Source of the DNA: CAZDGV01 sp964505195 | GTDB taxonomy: Bacteria; Bacteroidota; Bacteroidia; Chitinophagales; Chitinophagaceae | NCBI GenBank assembly: GCA_964505195.1 | Contig: CAZDGV010000001.1 | Location: forward strand, 1-64,000 | DNA: 64,000 bases | Direction: 5' to 3' | Notes under the pieces: generated by a model | The model's input: the letters and a program-made list of their open reading frames with translations, nothing else | What the model was told of the DNA's origin: nothing | Database searches by the model: none | Part shown: positions 53,131 to 62,298 of the stretch, piece by piece | How the letters are laid out: each line of letters begins with the position of its first letter | Numbering within the stretch: the first letter of the stretch is position 1 | Program-made: the position numbers and the translations under genes

Positions 53131-55557
53131 ATGACGATCTCTTATCAATGGCTCTGTGAATACCTGCCGGTAAATCCCGAACCGGAACATATCAGTAAAA
53201 TCCTCACTTCTATTGGACTGGAAGTGGAAAGTCTTGCCTTGTACGAAGAAGTAAAAGGAGGCCTGCAAGGATTGGTAATTGGAGAAGTGCTTGAATGCCT
53301 TCCGCATCCCAATGCCGATAAATTAAAAATTACCCGGGTGAATGTGGGCGGAGATCAACCGCTGCAGATTGTTTGTGGCGCAGCGAATGTGGCTGCCGGA
53401 CAAAAAGTAGTGGTGGCCCTTTCCGGAACAACCATTTATCCCACCAACGGCGAGGCACTAACGCTGAAGAAAACCAAAATTCGCGGGGAAGAAAGCGAGG
53501 GAATGATTTGCGCAGAAGATGAAATTGGTTTGGGAGAAAGCCATGAAGGTATTATGGTACTCGATGCGGCGGCAGTTCCGGGAACACCGGCTGCAGATTA
53601 TTTTAAGCCGTTGAGCGATTGGATTTATGAAATTGGGCTTACCCCCAACCGCATGGATGCCATGAGTCACCTCGGCGTGGCAAGGGATGTTTGTGCTTAT
53701 TTGAGTTATCACGAAAAACTCAATCAGCCCGTTCGCAGTCCGCTGGGAGCAACGTTAAAAGCAGATCAAAACAACCTTAGCTTTTCTGTTCAAATTGAAA
53801 ATGAAACAGCATGTGCACGCTATGCAGGCGTAAGCATTGCTAATGTGGAAGTAAAGGAAAGTCCGGCCTGGCTGCAGCAAAAATTAAAAAGCATTGGTCT
53901 GCGACCCATCAACAATATTGTTGACATCACCAATTTTGTATTGCACGAAACAGGTCAGCCCCTGCATGCATTTGATGCCGATACGATTGCCAATAAAAAA
54001 ATCATTGTTAAAACATTACCCGAAGGCACCGGCTTTATTGCACTCGATGAAAAAGAACGTAAGCTAAGAGCCGACGATCTGATGATATGCGATGCAAACG
54101 GAGCACTGTGCATGGCAGGCGTGATGGGTGGCATCAACAGCGGTGTAAAAGTCGGCACACGCAATATCTTTTTAGAAAGCGCCTGGTTTGATCCGCAATA
54201 CATTCGCCGCAGCGCCATGAAACATCAGCTGCGCACCGATGCTGCCGTGCGCTTTGAAAAAGGTACCGACATCAGCAATGTGGTATTGGTATTGAAGCGG
54301 GCAGCACTACTGATACAAGAGCTGGCAGGCGGAACCATTGCTTCAGAAGTGGTAGACGTATATCCCCAGCCCAGACAAGCAACAGAGATCAGTGTAAAAT
54401 ATCATTACCTAAAAAAATTAAGCGGCAAAAATTATCATCCGGAAAACATCCGAAAAATTTTAGAAGCGTTGGGCTTCACCTGGCTGAAAGAAAGCATCGA
54501 TGAGTTTCGCGTTGCGGTGCCGCTCAGCAAAACCGATGTAGCATTGCCGGCCGATATTGTTGAGGAAATCATGCGTATTGATGGCTTAGATCAGGTAGAG
54601 ATACCACAAAACATCACCATTGCACCTGCGCATGAAACCATTGCCATGGATGCAGTGTATCGTGAAAAGCTGAGCAATGTATTAGTAGGCATGGGCTTCA
54701 GAGAAATCATTACCAACTCCATTGCTAATAGCGCCTGGTACGATGAAGCAACCAGTGCCAGCATGGTAAGCATGCTCAACAACCTTAGCGCCGAGCTGAA
54801 CGTAATGCGGCCTTCTATGCTGGAAAGTGGATTGCAATGTGTTGCCTTCAACCTCAACCGTAAAAACAATGATCTTAAACTGTTTGAGCTTGGTAAAACC
54901 TATCGCAGCAGCGGAACAGGAAAATATCAAGAGGTTGACCACCTGAGTATTTACATCACCGGAAATATCCATGAATCTTCCTGGTCGCAACCCGCACGCA
55001 AAACCGATTTCTTTTATGCGAAAGGAATTGCTACCGCCCTGTTGGAACAAGCAGGCATACAAGAAGGCAACTGGGTGACCGCTTCATCGCAAGGCATGGC
55101 AGAAGCGCAAACTTTTAGCCATGAAAATCGGGAGCTGATTACGGTGGGCAGAACAAGCAAGGCGTCACTGAAACAATTTGATATTAAGCAAGATGTTTTT
55201 TTCATAGATATTCACTGGAACCATCTGCTACAAGCAGCATCTGGCAAAACCATGCGCTATAAGGAAATTGCACGCTTCCCGATGGTGGAAAGAGATTTGT
55301 CGATCGTCATCCAAAAACAACACAGTTATGCGCAGGTGGAAGCAGCTGTTGCAGCAGCGCAGGTGAAAAAGCTCAAACATGTTTCTCTTTTCGATGTATT
55401 TGAAAGTGAAAAACTGGGTGCCGATAAAAAATCACTTGCCCTGCATTTTAAGTTTGCAGATGAAGAAAAAACCCTGACCGACGAAGAAGTAGAAAAAATG
55501 ATGGGGAAGATCATGCAAGCACTTGAAAAAAATCTGAATGCGGAAATTCGCAAATAA
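53131..55557 (+). CDS. pheT: Phenylalanine--tRNA ligase beta subunit
   Basis: 808 residues, full length. N-terminal EMAP-type tRNA-binding domain (about 40-150, HPNADKLKITRVNVGG), B3/B4 editing domain, B5 domain, the catalytic-like core, and a C-terminal ferredoxin-fold anticodon-binding domain (RFPMVERDLSIVIQKQH to the end). With PheS it charges tRNA-Phe. pheS is not adjacent. It is followed by a coiled-coil gene and zapA in the same direction. Confidence 0.97.
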   Translation: MTISYQWLCEYLPVNPEPEHISKILTSIGLEVESLALYEEVKGGLQGLVIGEVLECLPHPNADKLKITRVNVGGDQPLQIVCGAANVAAGQKVVVALSGTTIYPTNGEALTLKKTKIRGEESEGMICAEDEIGLGESHEGIMVLDAAAVPGTPAADYFKPLSDWIYEIGLTPNRMDAMSHLGVARDVCAYLSYHEKLNQPVRSPLGATLKADQNNLSFSVQIENETACARYAGVSIANVEVKESPAWLQQKLKSIGLRPINNIVDITNFVLHETGQPLHAFDADTIANKKIIVKTLPEGTGFIALDEKERKLRADDLMICDANGALCMAGVMGGINSGVKVGTRNIFLESAWFDPQYIRRSAMKHQLRTDAAVRFEKGTDISNVVLVLKRAALLIQELAGGTIASEVVDVYPQPRQATEISVKYHYLKKLSGKNYHPENIRKILEALGFTWLKESIDEFRVAVPLSKTDVALPADIVEEIMRIDGLDQVEIPQNITIAPAHETIAMDAVYREKLSNVLVGMGFREIITNSIANSAWYDEATSASMVSMLNNLSAELNVMRPSMLESGLQCVAFNLNRKNNDLKLFELGKTYRSSGTGKYQEVDHLSIYITGNIHESSWSQPARKTDFFYAKGIATALLEQAGIQEGNWVTASSQGMAEAQTFSHENRELITVGRTSKASLKQFDIKQDVFFIDIHWNHLLQAASGKTMRYKEIARFPMVERDLSIVIQKQHSYAQVEAAVAAAQVKKLKHVSLFDVFESEKLGADKKSLALHFKFADEEKTLTDEEVEKMMGKIMQALEKNLNAEIRK

Positions 55558-55608
55558 GCGATTTTGGCATTGCGCATGTAAATAGTTAACTTGTACCGAC
55601 TAGTACAA

Positions 55609-55896
55609 ATGGAAACCAATACGCCCGATCTTATATCCATCCGTCGGAAACTGCAGCAGCTGGCTAAGGTGCACGAATCGTTGCGCAAGGAAAATGAGCA
55701 GCTAAAAATCAAGCTGGCAGCAGCCGAAGCCAAGCTGGGAGATGCAGGTCAGCAACTGGAAGTTGCCGAAATGCAAAACGCACTGCTTAAATCGGCTCAG
55801 CAGCAGCTGAGTGAGCCGGAGAAGAAAGCACTCGAAAAGAAACTCAGTTTTTTTATCCGCGAAATAGATAAATGTATCGCAGCACTTACCCGTTAA
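55609..55896 (+). CDS. Small coiled-coil protein upstream of zapA (ZapB-like position)
   Basis: 95 residues from METNTPDLISIRRKLQQLA. Residues ~10-60 form a clear heptad coiled coil rich in Lys, Glu, Gln and Leu; the C-terminal part (KKALEKKLSFFIREIDKCIAAL) is a second helix. No signal peptide or catalytic motif. It is 3 nt upstream of zapA, so the two are co-translated. Inference: a partner of ZapA at the division ring, in the manner of ZapB; there is no direct sequence proof. The upstream TTG reading (55591) lies within the inverted repeat TTGTAC-N6-GTACAA and is not taken as the start. Confidence 0.7.
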   Translation: METNTPDLISIRRKLQQLAKVHESLRKENEQLKIKLAAAEAKLGDAGQQLEVAEMQNALLKSAQQQLSEPEKKALEKKLSFFIREIDKCIAALTR

Positions 55897-55899
55897 TGT

Positions 55900-56199
55900 A
55901 TGCAAGAACTCATTCCCGTTAATATCGTTATTGGAGACAGAACCTATCGCGTTAAAATCAAACCTGAAGATGAGGGCGCTCTTCGCAGTACCATCAAAAC
56001 CATCAACGATAAAATTTTGGAATTCAAAACCAATTTTGCTGGAAAAGACATGCAGGATTATGTATCAATGGTGCTGGTTTGGTATGCTACGCAAAGTGTT
56101 GAAAAGGGAATATCCAACACGACAAACATGAACGAAGATTCAACTGCAGCTTTCGCTGAAATTGAAAAGATGATTTCCAATTTACTTAACCCGTCTTAA
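55900..56199 (+). CDS. zapA: Cell division protein ZapA
   Basis: 99 residues. N-terminal beta-hairpin domain (VNIVIGDRTYRVKIKPEDEGALR) followed by a long helix, the ZapA fold. It bundles FtsZ filaments at midcell. Encoded directly after the small coiled-coil gene. Its stop overlaps the stop of the convergent gene at 56196 by 4 nt (TTAA). Confidence 0.87.
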   Translation: MQELIPVNIVIGDRTYRVKIKPEDEGALRSTIKTINDKILEFKTNFAGKDMQDYVSMVLVWYATQSVEKGISNTTNMNEDSTAAFAEIEKMISNLLNPS

Positions 56200-57044
56200 T
56201 TCATTCGGCTAACCGTTATCTCTGTTTTACCGCCGCCCTTCAAAGGAATTTCCATCCCCATCACATTGTTCGTGCCTTCTACGGTTTGTTCCAGCATACG
56301 GCTAACAACCATTCCTGTGCCCAGCTCCAGTTTTAAGGTACCCTTGCTTTGTGTTTTCGTATTGGTCGTGAGCGTAGTGCCTTGCATTTCAGCCGTTTTT
56401 TCGATGGTGCTGTTGATTTCGAATGCAATGGAAGCCAACTGATCTTTTGTTTCGAGATAAGTGTACTTTGTTTCCTGCTTCATGCCATCTGCATGGTAGA
56501 TTTCAGTCCAGGATGCTCCCGGTTGAATCGTTTGTGCAGGGGGTTTCATGAACAGTCCGGCCAACGCAAGCGAATCAGGCACTCCATTGCCGAACATGCC
56601 TAAAGCTGCTGAGATATTGGCATCATCTATTGGCGAGCTGCTAACGATGATATTTCCTGCAGCATCGATGCTTGCAGTTACGGTTCGCTCCAGCATGGGT
56701 TTCATTTGCATGCCTATTAGCGAATTGAAATCATCCGGATTGTTTGAATCAAATTTCATCTCCTGCCCCATCATGCGCATTTCCATACGCATGGCAGTAA
56801 TCTGCTTCTCGAGGCCTACGGTTTGATTGACATTTGCCTTAAGCTGAATTTTTTCAGTAAGCTCTGTTAGGTTTTGCATTTCCATGTTTTGGCCCATGGC
56901 CTCCTGCGTTATAGAAGCATTGCTTTTGGTTTGCACTTGCAAACGCACACCTGCAGGTAAATTAATTTTCCAGGGTTGTAGGTCTTGCGCTTGCAAGAAG
57001 GTTACAGCAACCGTGAACGTTATCGATAAAATGAAAGTTTTCAT
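56196..57044 (-). CDS. Secreted protein, DUF6263-like
   Basis: 282 residues from MKTFILSITFTVAVTFLQAQ, a signal peptide with AQ cleavage. The mature part is rich in Met, Thr and Gln, with alternating strands that suggest a lipid-binding or beta-barrel-like fold (inference); ELGTGMVVSRMLEQTVEG is similar to what I recall of DUF6263 proteins. Function unknown. It sits on the opposite strand between zapA and rny, interrupting what would otherwise be a continuous plus-strand array. Confidence 0.6.
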   Translation of the reverse strand: MKTFILSITFTVAVTFLQAQDLQPWKINLPAGVRLQVQTKSNASITQEAMGQNMEMQNLTELTEKIQLKANVNQTVGLEKQITAMRMEMRMMGQEMKFDSNNPDDFNSLIGMQMKPMLERTVTASIDAAGNIIVSSSPIDDANISAALGMFGNGVPDSLALAGLFMKPPAQTIQPGASWTEIYHADGMKQETKYTYLETKDQLASIAFEINSTIEKTAEMQGTTLTTNTKTQSKGTLKLELGTGMVVSRMLEQTVEGTNNVMGMEIPLKGGGKTEITVSRMN

Positions 57045-57111
57045 TGTGTCGGTTTCTATTTTATAAATGTGTGATGGCCGTAAAAATAGCAGCATTTGTT
57101 AAGCGTTACAA

Positions 57112-57248
57112 GTCATCATGCCTGAATATATTGTTAAAGCCCCGCAATTATATGGTTTTTGGTGTTCGTGGCAATAAAAGCCGAGCCTGGGAGGTCGGGC
57201 AATGTCGCCCGATTTCTGTAATTTCGCTGCTATCCATCTGCGCATGAC
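57112..57248 (+). ncRNA. Candidate 6S RNA (ssrS) between zapA and rny
   Basis: This non-coding stretch can fold with outer ends paired (GTCATCATGC with GCGCATGAC), a central unpaired region, and a 10-bp terminal hairpin at about 57191-57216 around TCGGGC-AATGTC-GCCCGA. A small GGC-AATAAAA-GCC hairpin precedes it. TAATTTCG on the 3' side resembles the -7 promoter element. Position near zapA is where 6S RNA occurs in several bacteria. Exact ends are uncertain and no covariance search was possible. Confidence 0.4.
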
Positions 57249-57310
57249 ATTCTATCAACATAAGAGGGAAAAGTACAGAAGGAATATCATACATCAAACT
57301 GAACATCAAC

Positions 57311-58876
57311 ATGGACCCCATAACCATCACCATAATTACCGGAGTCGCAGCCTTAGCAATCGGGTTGGGCCTAGGTAAGGTTGTTTTTGCAAAAAACACA
57401 CGTAAGCAAGCGGAAGAAGCAAAGCAGGAAGCAAAATCCATTCTTAAAGAAGCCGAAATACGCGCTGAAACTTTCCGCAAAGAAAAAGAGCTGGAAGCCA
57501 AGGAAAAATTTGTGCAGCTGAAAGCCCAGCACGACCGTGAGCTGCTGGAAAAAAACAAAAAAATCAGCGAGGCAGAAAACCGGATTCGTCAGAAAGAACA
57601 GTCCATCAACCAAAAGGAGGCTGGTCTTGAAAAGCAGATCAAGGAAAATGAAGCCATTAAGGAAAACCTGAACCGGCAAATTGAAGTGGTGAACCAAAAA
57701 CGCACCGAGCTGGAAAAACATCAGGAAGAACATATTCGCCGTCTTGAAAAAATTGCCAGTCTGAGCGCAGAAGATGCCAGAGCTCAGCTGATCGAAAGCC
57801 TAAAACAGGAAGCACAAACGCGTGCATTATCGGTACAGCAGGAAATTATTGAGGAGGCAAAACAAAAAGCCAATAAGGAAGCGCGCAAAATCGTCATTCA
57901 AACCATTCAGCGTACTGCTGCAGAACAAACCATTGAAAACACAGTGACGGTTTTCAATCTGGAATCGGATGAAATTAAAGGACAGATCATTGGTAGAGAA
58001 GGTAGAAATATTCGCGCCATTGAAGCCGCGACGGGTGTGGATCTGATTGTCGATGACACGCCGGAAGCCATTGTACTTTCTTCCTTCGACCCGCTGCGCA
58101 GAGAAATTGCACGACTCAGCTTGCAAAGACTGGTTTCTGATGGGAGAATTCACCCCGCCCGTATTGAAGAAGTAGTAGAAAAAACCCGCCGACAGCTCGA
58201 AGAGCAGGTGATGGAAATTGGCGAGCGTACAGTGATTGAGCTGGGCATTCATGGCATGCACAAGGAATTGATCAGAATAGTGGGCAAAATGCGATTCCGC
58301 TCATCTTACGGTCAAAACCTGCTTATGCACAGCAGAGAAACTGCTAACCTCTGTGCCATCATGGCCACTGAACTGGGGCTAAACCCCAAGTTGGCAAAGA
58401 GAGCTGGATTATTGCACGATATTGGCAAAGTGCCCGACGAAGAAACTGAGCTGAGCCACGCATTATTGGGAGCCAAACTGGCTGAAAAATATGGCGAAAA
58501 CCCAGCGGTTGTCAATGCTATCGGTGCCCACCACGATGAAATGGAGATGCAATATGTAATTTCTCCCATCATCCAGGCCTGCGATGCCATCAGCGGAGCA
58601 CGTCCCGGAGCACGCAGGGAAATTATGCAGCAATACATTCAGCGTATCAAAGACCTCGAAAACCTGGCATTGGGCTATCCCGGTGTGGAAAAAGCCTATG
58701 CGATACAGGCAGGTCGTGAATTGCGCGTAATTGTAGAAGCAGATAAAGTAACCGATTCGGAATCAGATAATCTGAGCTTTGCCATGGCCCAGAAAATACA
58801 AACCGAAATGGTGTATCCCGGCCAGATTAAAGTAACCGTAATCCGCGAGAAAAGAGCAGTTAACGTAGCGAGATAA
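57311..58876 (+). CDS. rny: Ribonuclease Y
   Basis: 521 residues. N-terminal membrane anchor (ITIITGVAALAIGLGLGKVVF), a long coiled coil (about 25-200), KH RNA-binding domain (IIGREGRNIRAIEAATGVD) and an HD phosphohydrolase domain with HSRETANLCAIMA, LLHDIGK and AIGAHHDEM. Endonuclease that starts mRNA decay at the membrane. The full architecture is present. The 5' leader is long and includes the 6S RNA candidate. Confidence 0.96.
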   Translation: MDPITITIITGVAALAIGLGLGKVVFAKNTRKQAEEAKQEAKSILKEAEIRAETFRKEKELEAKEKFVQLKAQHDRELLEKNKKISEAENRIRQKEQSINQKEAGLEKQIKENEAIKENLNRQIEVVNQKRTELEKHQEEHIRRLEKIASLSAEDARAQLIESLKQEAQTRALSVQQEIIEEAKQKANKEARKIVIQTIQRTAAEQTIENTVTVFNLESDEIKGQIIGREGRNIRAIEAATGVDLIVDDTPEAIVLSSFDPLRREIARLSLQRLVSDGRIHPARIEEVVEKTRRQLEEQVMEIGERTVIELGIHGMHKELIRIVGKMRFRSSYGQNLLMHSRETANLCAIMATELGLNPKLAKRAGLLHDIGKVPDEETELSHALLGAKLAEKYGENPAVVNAIGAHHDEMEMQYVISPIIQACDAISGARPGARREIMQQYIQRIKDLENLALGYPGVEKAYAIQAGRELRVIVEADKVTDSESDNLSFAMAQKIQTEMVYPGQIKVTVIREKRAVNVAR

Positions 58877-58972
58877 GGCCAGTTTGCCCCGTTCAACCCC
58901 TTTCAAGCCGCTTTGGTAAGTCCCTTGCGCAAAGTTTTAAGGGTAAAACGCAAATTCTTGGCAACTTTTCCC

Positions 58973-58980
58973 TACTTTTG
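58973..58980 (+). promoter_or_regulatory. rplS -7 promoter element
   Basis: TACTTTTG, an exact TAnnTTTG, 20 nt before the rplS ATG. Several TTG triplets lie upstream but none at the best spacing. Confidence 0.5.
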
Positions 58981-59000
58981 CCCTCCCAAAAAATGATGTT

Positions 59001-59351
59001 ATGAACGCAGCCATCGCATTTGTACACGAGCAACTGACCGCAAGGAAAGAATTCCCCAAGTTCAAGGCAGGTGACAATATTACCGTGAACTATAAAATTA
59101 TTGAAGGCGGCAAAGAACGTATCCAGAGCTTCCGTGGCGATGTAATCAAGCGTCAGGGCCAGGGTGCAACTGCCTGCTTTACCGTTAGAAAAATTTCTGA
59201 TGGCATCGGCGTTGAGCGTACCTTCCCCCTCAATTCGCCCAATATTGATTCTTTACAGGTGAATAAAGTAGGTAAAGTACGTCGTGCCAAGCTTTTCTTC
59301 CTGCGCGAGCGAAGCGGAAAGAGTGCCCGTATCAAAGAAAAACGCATGTAA
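59001..59351 (+). CDS. rplS: 50S ribosomal protein L19
   Basis: 116 residues, usual length. KFKAGDNITVNYKIIEGGKERIQSF, cited in part as FKAGDNITVNYKIIEGG, plus GVERTFPLNSPNID and VRRAKLFFLRERSGKSARI are family stretches. It lies at the 30S-50S interface. Monocistronic: own promoter and a strong terminator at 59374. The usual partners rpsP, rimM and trmD are not adjacent here. Confidence 0.97.
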   Translation: MNAAIAFVHEQLTARKEFPKFKAGDNITVNYKIIEGGKERIQSFRGDVIKRQGQGATACFTVRKISDGIGVERTFPLNSPNIDSLQVNKVGKVRRAKLFFLRERSGKSARIKEKRM

Positions 59352-59373
59352 AAGCAAATTGCTTTCTATATCA

Positions 59374-59402
59374 GAGCCGGAATTACGCCGGCTCTTTTTT
59401 TT
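59374..59402 (+). terminator. Intrinsic terminator of rplS
   Basis: Stem GAGCCGG/CCGGCTC (7 bp) with a 7-nt loop followed by eight T. It begins 22 nt after the rplS stop codon. Confidence 0.88.
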
Positions 59403-59508
59403 GCTTACCCTTTTGTTTGAGAGTACCAATTAATTCGCAAGCAAACATCTTATTGTGTGAAAATCATACTGCTTATCGCAGTTTTAGCCGTGTTTTGAAA
59501 AACTTGGC

Positions 59509-59516
59509 TAAATTTG
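59509..59516 (+). promoter_or_regulatory. tatA -7 promoter element
   Basis: TAAATTTG, an exact TAnnTTTG, 31 nt before the tatA ATG. Confidence 0.5.
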
Positions 59517-59539
59517 TACCACAAGTTTAAAAACCACAC

Positions 59540-59749
59540 ATGAATAATCCATACATATTCCTGGGAGCGATTGGCACACAGGAAGTCATCGGCATCATTA
59601 TCGTAGTACTTATTCTTTTTGGCGGTCGTAAAATTCCCGAACTGATGCGCGGCCTGGGCAAAGGCATCCGTGAATTCAACGATGCAAAAAACAACGTGCG
59701 CCGCGAAATTGAAGAAGGTGCATCTGAGCCGGAGAATAAAAATCCCTGA
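59540..59749 (+). CDS. tatA: Twin-arginine translocase subunit TatA/TatE
   Basis: 69 residues. One N-terminal membrane span (EVIGIIIVVLILFGG), the hinge FGGRKIPELMRGLGKGIREF and a short acidic amphipathic and polar tail. It forms the pore for export of folded proteins. tatC is not adjacent. A perfect 7-bp-arm palindrome follows 40 nt downstream. Confidence 0.93.
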   Translation: MNNPYIFLGAIGTQEVIGIIIVVLILFGGRKIPELMRGLGKGIREFNDAKNNVRREIEEGASEPENKNP

Positions 59750-59789
59750 TGACAGCTCCACGCTGTGCTTTGTAAACATCGGTACGTCT

Positions 59790-59805
59790 GCAGTTAGTTA
59801 ACTGC
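59790..59805. repeat. Short palindrome downstream of tatA
   Basis: GCAGTTAGTTAACTGC: 7-bp perfect arms and a 2-nt centre, followed by TTTAT. It could be an operator for the transglycosylase gene or a weak end signal for tatA; neither is proven. Confidence 0.35.
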
Positions 59806-59930
59806 TTTATCATTTATTGCATTATGCCATCTTGCATATTGCATGCATTGAAATACGGATATCGCATTCCAATCCGAAGTGTTAACTTTATTTGCGCAAA
59901 GCCTATTGCAGAATTGGCTTTTACACTTTT

Positions 59931-60983
59931 ATGTTTGTCCGCATTCTAATAACGCTTATATTTTCTTTTGTGCTGCTCCGCGGTTTTGCGCAACAAAAAG
60001 CTACCGTAGATACTACTGCAAAAGCACTTGAGCAATATGGCTTTCAGTCGCTCTTCGTTGCAACATCTTACAATACTGCGCTGCCTTACGACGGACAAAT
60101 TCATCCGCAGGCATGGGGATTTATTCAGGATTATCTTTCCGGGCATGGCAAATCACTCGAAAAAATGAAAAGCTGGGGACTGCCCTATTTCACGTTGATT
60201 GATAATGTACTCACGCAATACGGACTTCCCCGCGAACTCAAATACCTCGCCGTAATAGAATCAGGATTGAACAGTCAGGCAGAAAGCTGGGTGGGTGCAA
60301 GAGGACCATGGCAGTTTATGCCCGGCACCGCCAAACAATATGGCTTGCAGGTGAACGGCTGGATAGATGAGCGGACAGATTATTTCAGAAGCACCCATGC
60401 TGCTGCTAAATTTCTGGCAGATTTGTACAAGGAGCTGAACGACTGGCTACTGGTGATTGCCGCTTACAACGGCGGACCGGGACGCGTTTATGATGCCATT
60501 AAAAAAGCAGGTAATCGCGACTTTTGGAAACTGCAATATTATTTACCTGCTGAAAGTCGCACGCATGTAAAAAAATTCATTGCTACGCATTACGTAATGG
60601 AAGGAAAGGGAAGCAACACAACAGCAGGTAAAAGCGGATCGAATGTGCAAACACCACTCAACCAAGCAGGCACAATATCGGAGTGGATCGCTGGAAAATA
60701 TAATTCGCTGATCATGGCCAAGTTCCTGGGCATGGATATTACCTATTTTAATCAGCTGAACCCTCGTTTCGATGCGGTCCTCGCCGGCAACAACACTTAC
60801 GAATTAAAACTTCCGCCCGATAAGATGAATATCTTTCAAGCGAAACGCTACCCGATCCTTCAGGAATCGGTGCAACAAATGATGCGTTTTTATGGGGAAG
60901 GAAATCTGCAGGAACAATATCCCAGCGTATCTGAACTGCCGGAGTTGAAAAAGCCTGCGCCCAAAAAGAAAAATCTGCGCTAA
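59931..60983 (+). CDS. Membrane-bound lytic murein transglycosylase, MltD-like
   Basis: 350 residues from MFVRILITLIFSFVLLRGFAQ, a signal peptide. SLT domain of family GH23 at about 85-215: the catalytic Glu110 is in LAVIESGLNSQAES, followed by GARGPWQFMPGTAKQYGL and AAYNGGPGRV. A C-terminal ~80-residue region (EWIAGKYNSLIMAKFLGM) looks like a diverged LysM repeat. It cleaves glycan strands in the periplasm. The TTG 39 nt upstream is a less likely start. Its stop overlaps that of pabB by 4 nt. Confidence 0.92.
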   Translation: MFVRILITLIFSFVLLRGFAQQKATVDTTAKALEQYGFQSLFVATSYNTALPYDGQIHPQAWGFIQDYLSGHGKSLEKMKSWGLPYFTLIDNVLTQYGLPRELKYLAVIESGLNSQAESWVGARGPWQFMPGTAKQYGLQVNGWIDERTDYFRSTHAAAKFLADLYKELNDWLLVIAAYNGGPGRVYDAIKKAGNRDFWKLQYYLPAESRTHVKKFIATHYVMEGKGSNTTAGKSGSNVQTPLNQAGTISEWIAGKYNSLIMAKFLGMDITYFNQLNPRFDAVLAGNNTYELKLPPDKMNIFQAKRYPILQESVQQMMRFYGEGNLQEQYPSVSELPELKKPAPKKKNLR

Positions 60984-62290
60984 CTATTTTGCGAAGCCTG
61001 TTCAAGTAACTTTCTGATGGCTGCTGCTTTCAACAAACACTCTTCATATTCCTTTTCCGGTACTGCATAGGCCGTAATACCCGAGCCCACCATATAGGAA
61101 AGATAACCGCTGGATGCATTGTACATAAGACTTCTGATAACCACATTAAAATCAAAGTTCCCCTCTGCATCAACATAACCGATCGCACCTGAAAATATTT
61201 CGCGGCGCATATGTTCATATTGCTCAATCAACTGCATTACCCTGCGTTTCGGCGCACCGGTCATACTCCCCATGGGAAAAGTGGCACGTATGATATCTTC
61301 GAATGCGGTTTCCTCACTCACTTCACCGCATACCGTTGAAATCATCTGGTGCACCTGCGGAAAGGTGTAAATACCAAATAGCTCCGACACCTTCACCGAA
61401 CCCTGCGTGCATACTTTGCTTAAATCATTGCGGACCAGATCTACAACCATTACATTTTCGCTGCGCTCCTTGCGATCTTTTTGCAACGTTTTGCCTAATT
61501 GATCATCGGCAGCGGCATCCTGAGTATTTCTGCGCATGGTGCCTTTAATTGGCTGCGAAATGAGCTGATTGCCCTGGCGCTTCAAATAGCGTTCCGGACT
61601 CGCACACATCAAATGCGCATCGTTAACCCGGTAGTATCCTGAAAATGGATTAGGAGAAAGATCGCTTAATATTTTGTAGGCCGACAATGGCTGCAACTGC
61701 ACATCGTTGGCATAAAACTCCATGCAATAATTGATTTCATAGCAATCGCCCCTATGAATATGCGCAAGTAAGTGTTGTATTTCTTGTTGATACACTTGCG
61801 CACTTATCCGTTCCTGTAAAACAATCGGGCACTGCAGTGCTTGCGTGGGAAGATCTAGCGATGATTGAATTTGACTCATTACTTCATCTGCATTACCTGA
61901 AGAAGCATGCAGATATAATTGGTCATTGGTAAGCCGAAGAATATACTGAGGCACATAAAAAAACAGTGTGGGAAACCCGATGCGCGATGGCTTTTCAGAA
62001 AAAGCATCGGGTTCAATTTCATTTTTCAAATCATAAGAAAAATGTCCAAAGATCCATTTCCCTTTATGCTGCTTGCGAAAACGCTGTAATGCTTCCAATG
62101 CATTGCCCGGCTCCGCAGCAACACTATCCAACACACCACATGCTACAAGGCATTCATAACTTTGATGGGGAAGGTCATAAGCATGCGAGTCAAGAAAAGT
62201 ACAAACGCTAAAGCCCTGACACCAGCTGAGTATCCGATTTTTTGTGGCAGCAAATTGTTGAACGGAAAATTGCTGGAAGGGGGTATGCAC
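60980..62290 (-). CDS. pabB: Aminodeoxychorismate synthase component I
   Basis: 436 residues, chorismate-binding family. The PIKGTMRR motif with Lys is typical of PabB rather than TrpE. Also seen: RGDCYEINYCMEF, DLVRNDLSKVC, FPMGSMTGAPKRR and GAIGYVDAEGNFDFNV. It converts chorismate to 4-amino-4-deoxychorismate for folate synthesis. The glutaminase and lyase subunits are not adjacent. Downstream of an acidic-protein gene (8 nt apart) with which it is probably co-transcribed. Confidence 0.92.
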   Translation of the reverse strand: MHTPFQQFSVQQFAATKNRILSWCQGFSVCTFLDSHAYDLPHQSYECLVACGVLDSVAAEPGNALEALQRFRKQHKGKWIFGHFSYDLKNEIEPDAFSEKPSRIGFPTLFFYVPQYILRLTNDQLYLHASSGNADEVMSQIQSSLDLPTQALQCPIVLQERISAQVYQQEIQHLLAHIHRGDCYEINYCMEFYANDVQLQPLSAYKILSDLSPNPFSGYYRVNDAHLMCASPERYLKRQGNQLISQPIKGTMRRNTQDAAADDQLGKTLQKDRKERSENVMVVDLVRNDLSKVCTQGSVKVSELFGIYTFPQVHQMISTVCGEVSEETAFEDIIRATFPMGSMTGAPKRRVMQLIEQYEHMRREIFSGAIGYVDAEGNFDFNVVIRSLMYNASSGYLSYMVGSGITAYAVPEKEYEECLLKAAAIRKLLEQASQNS

Positions 62291-62298
62291 AAGTGGAG

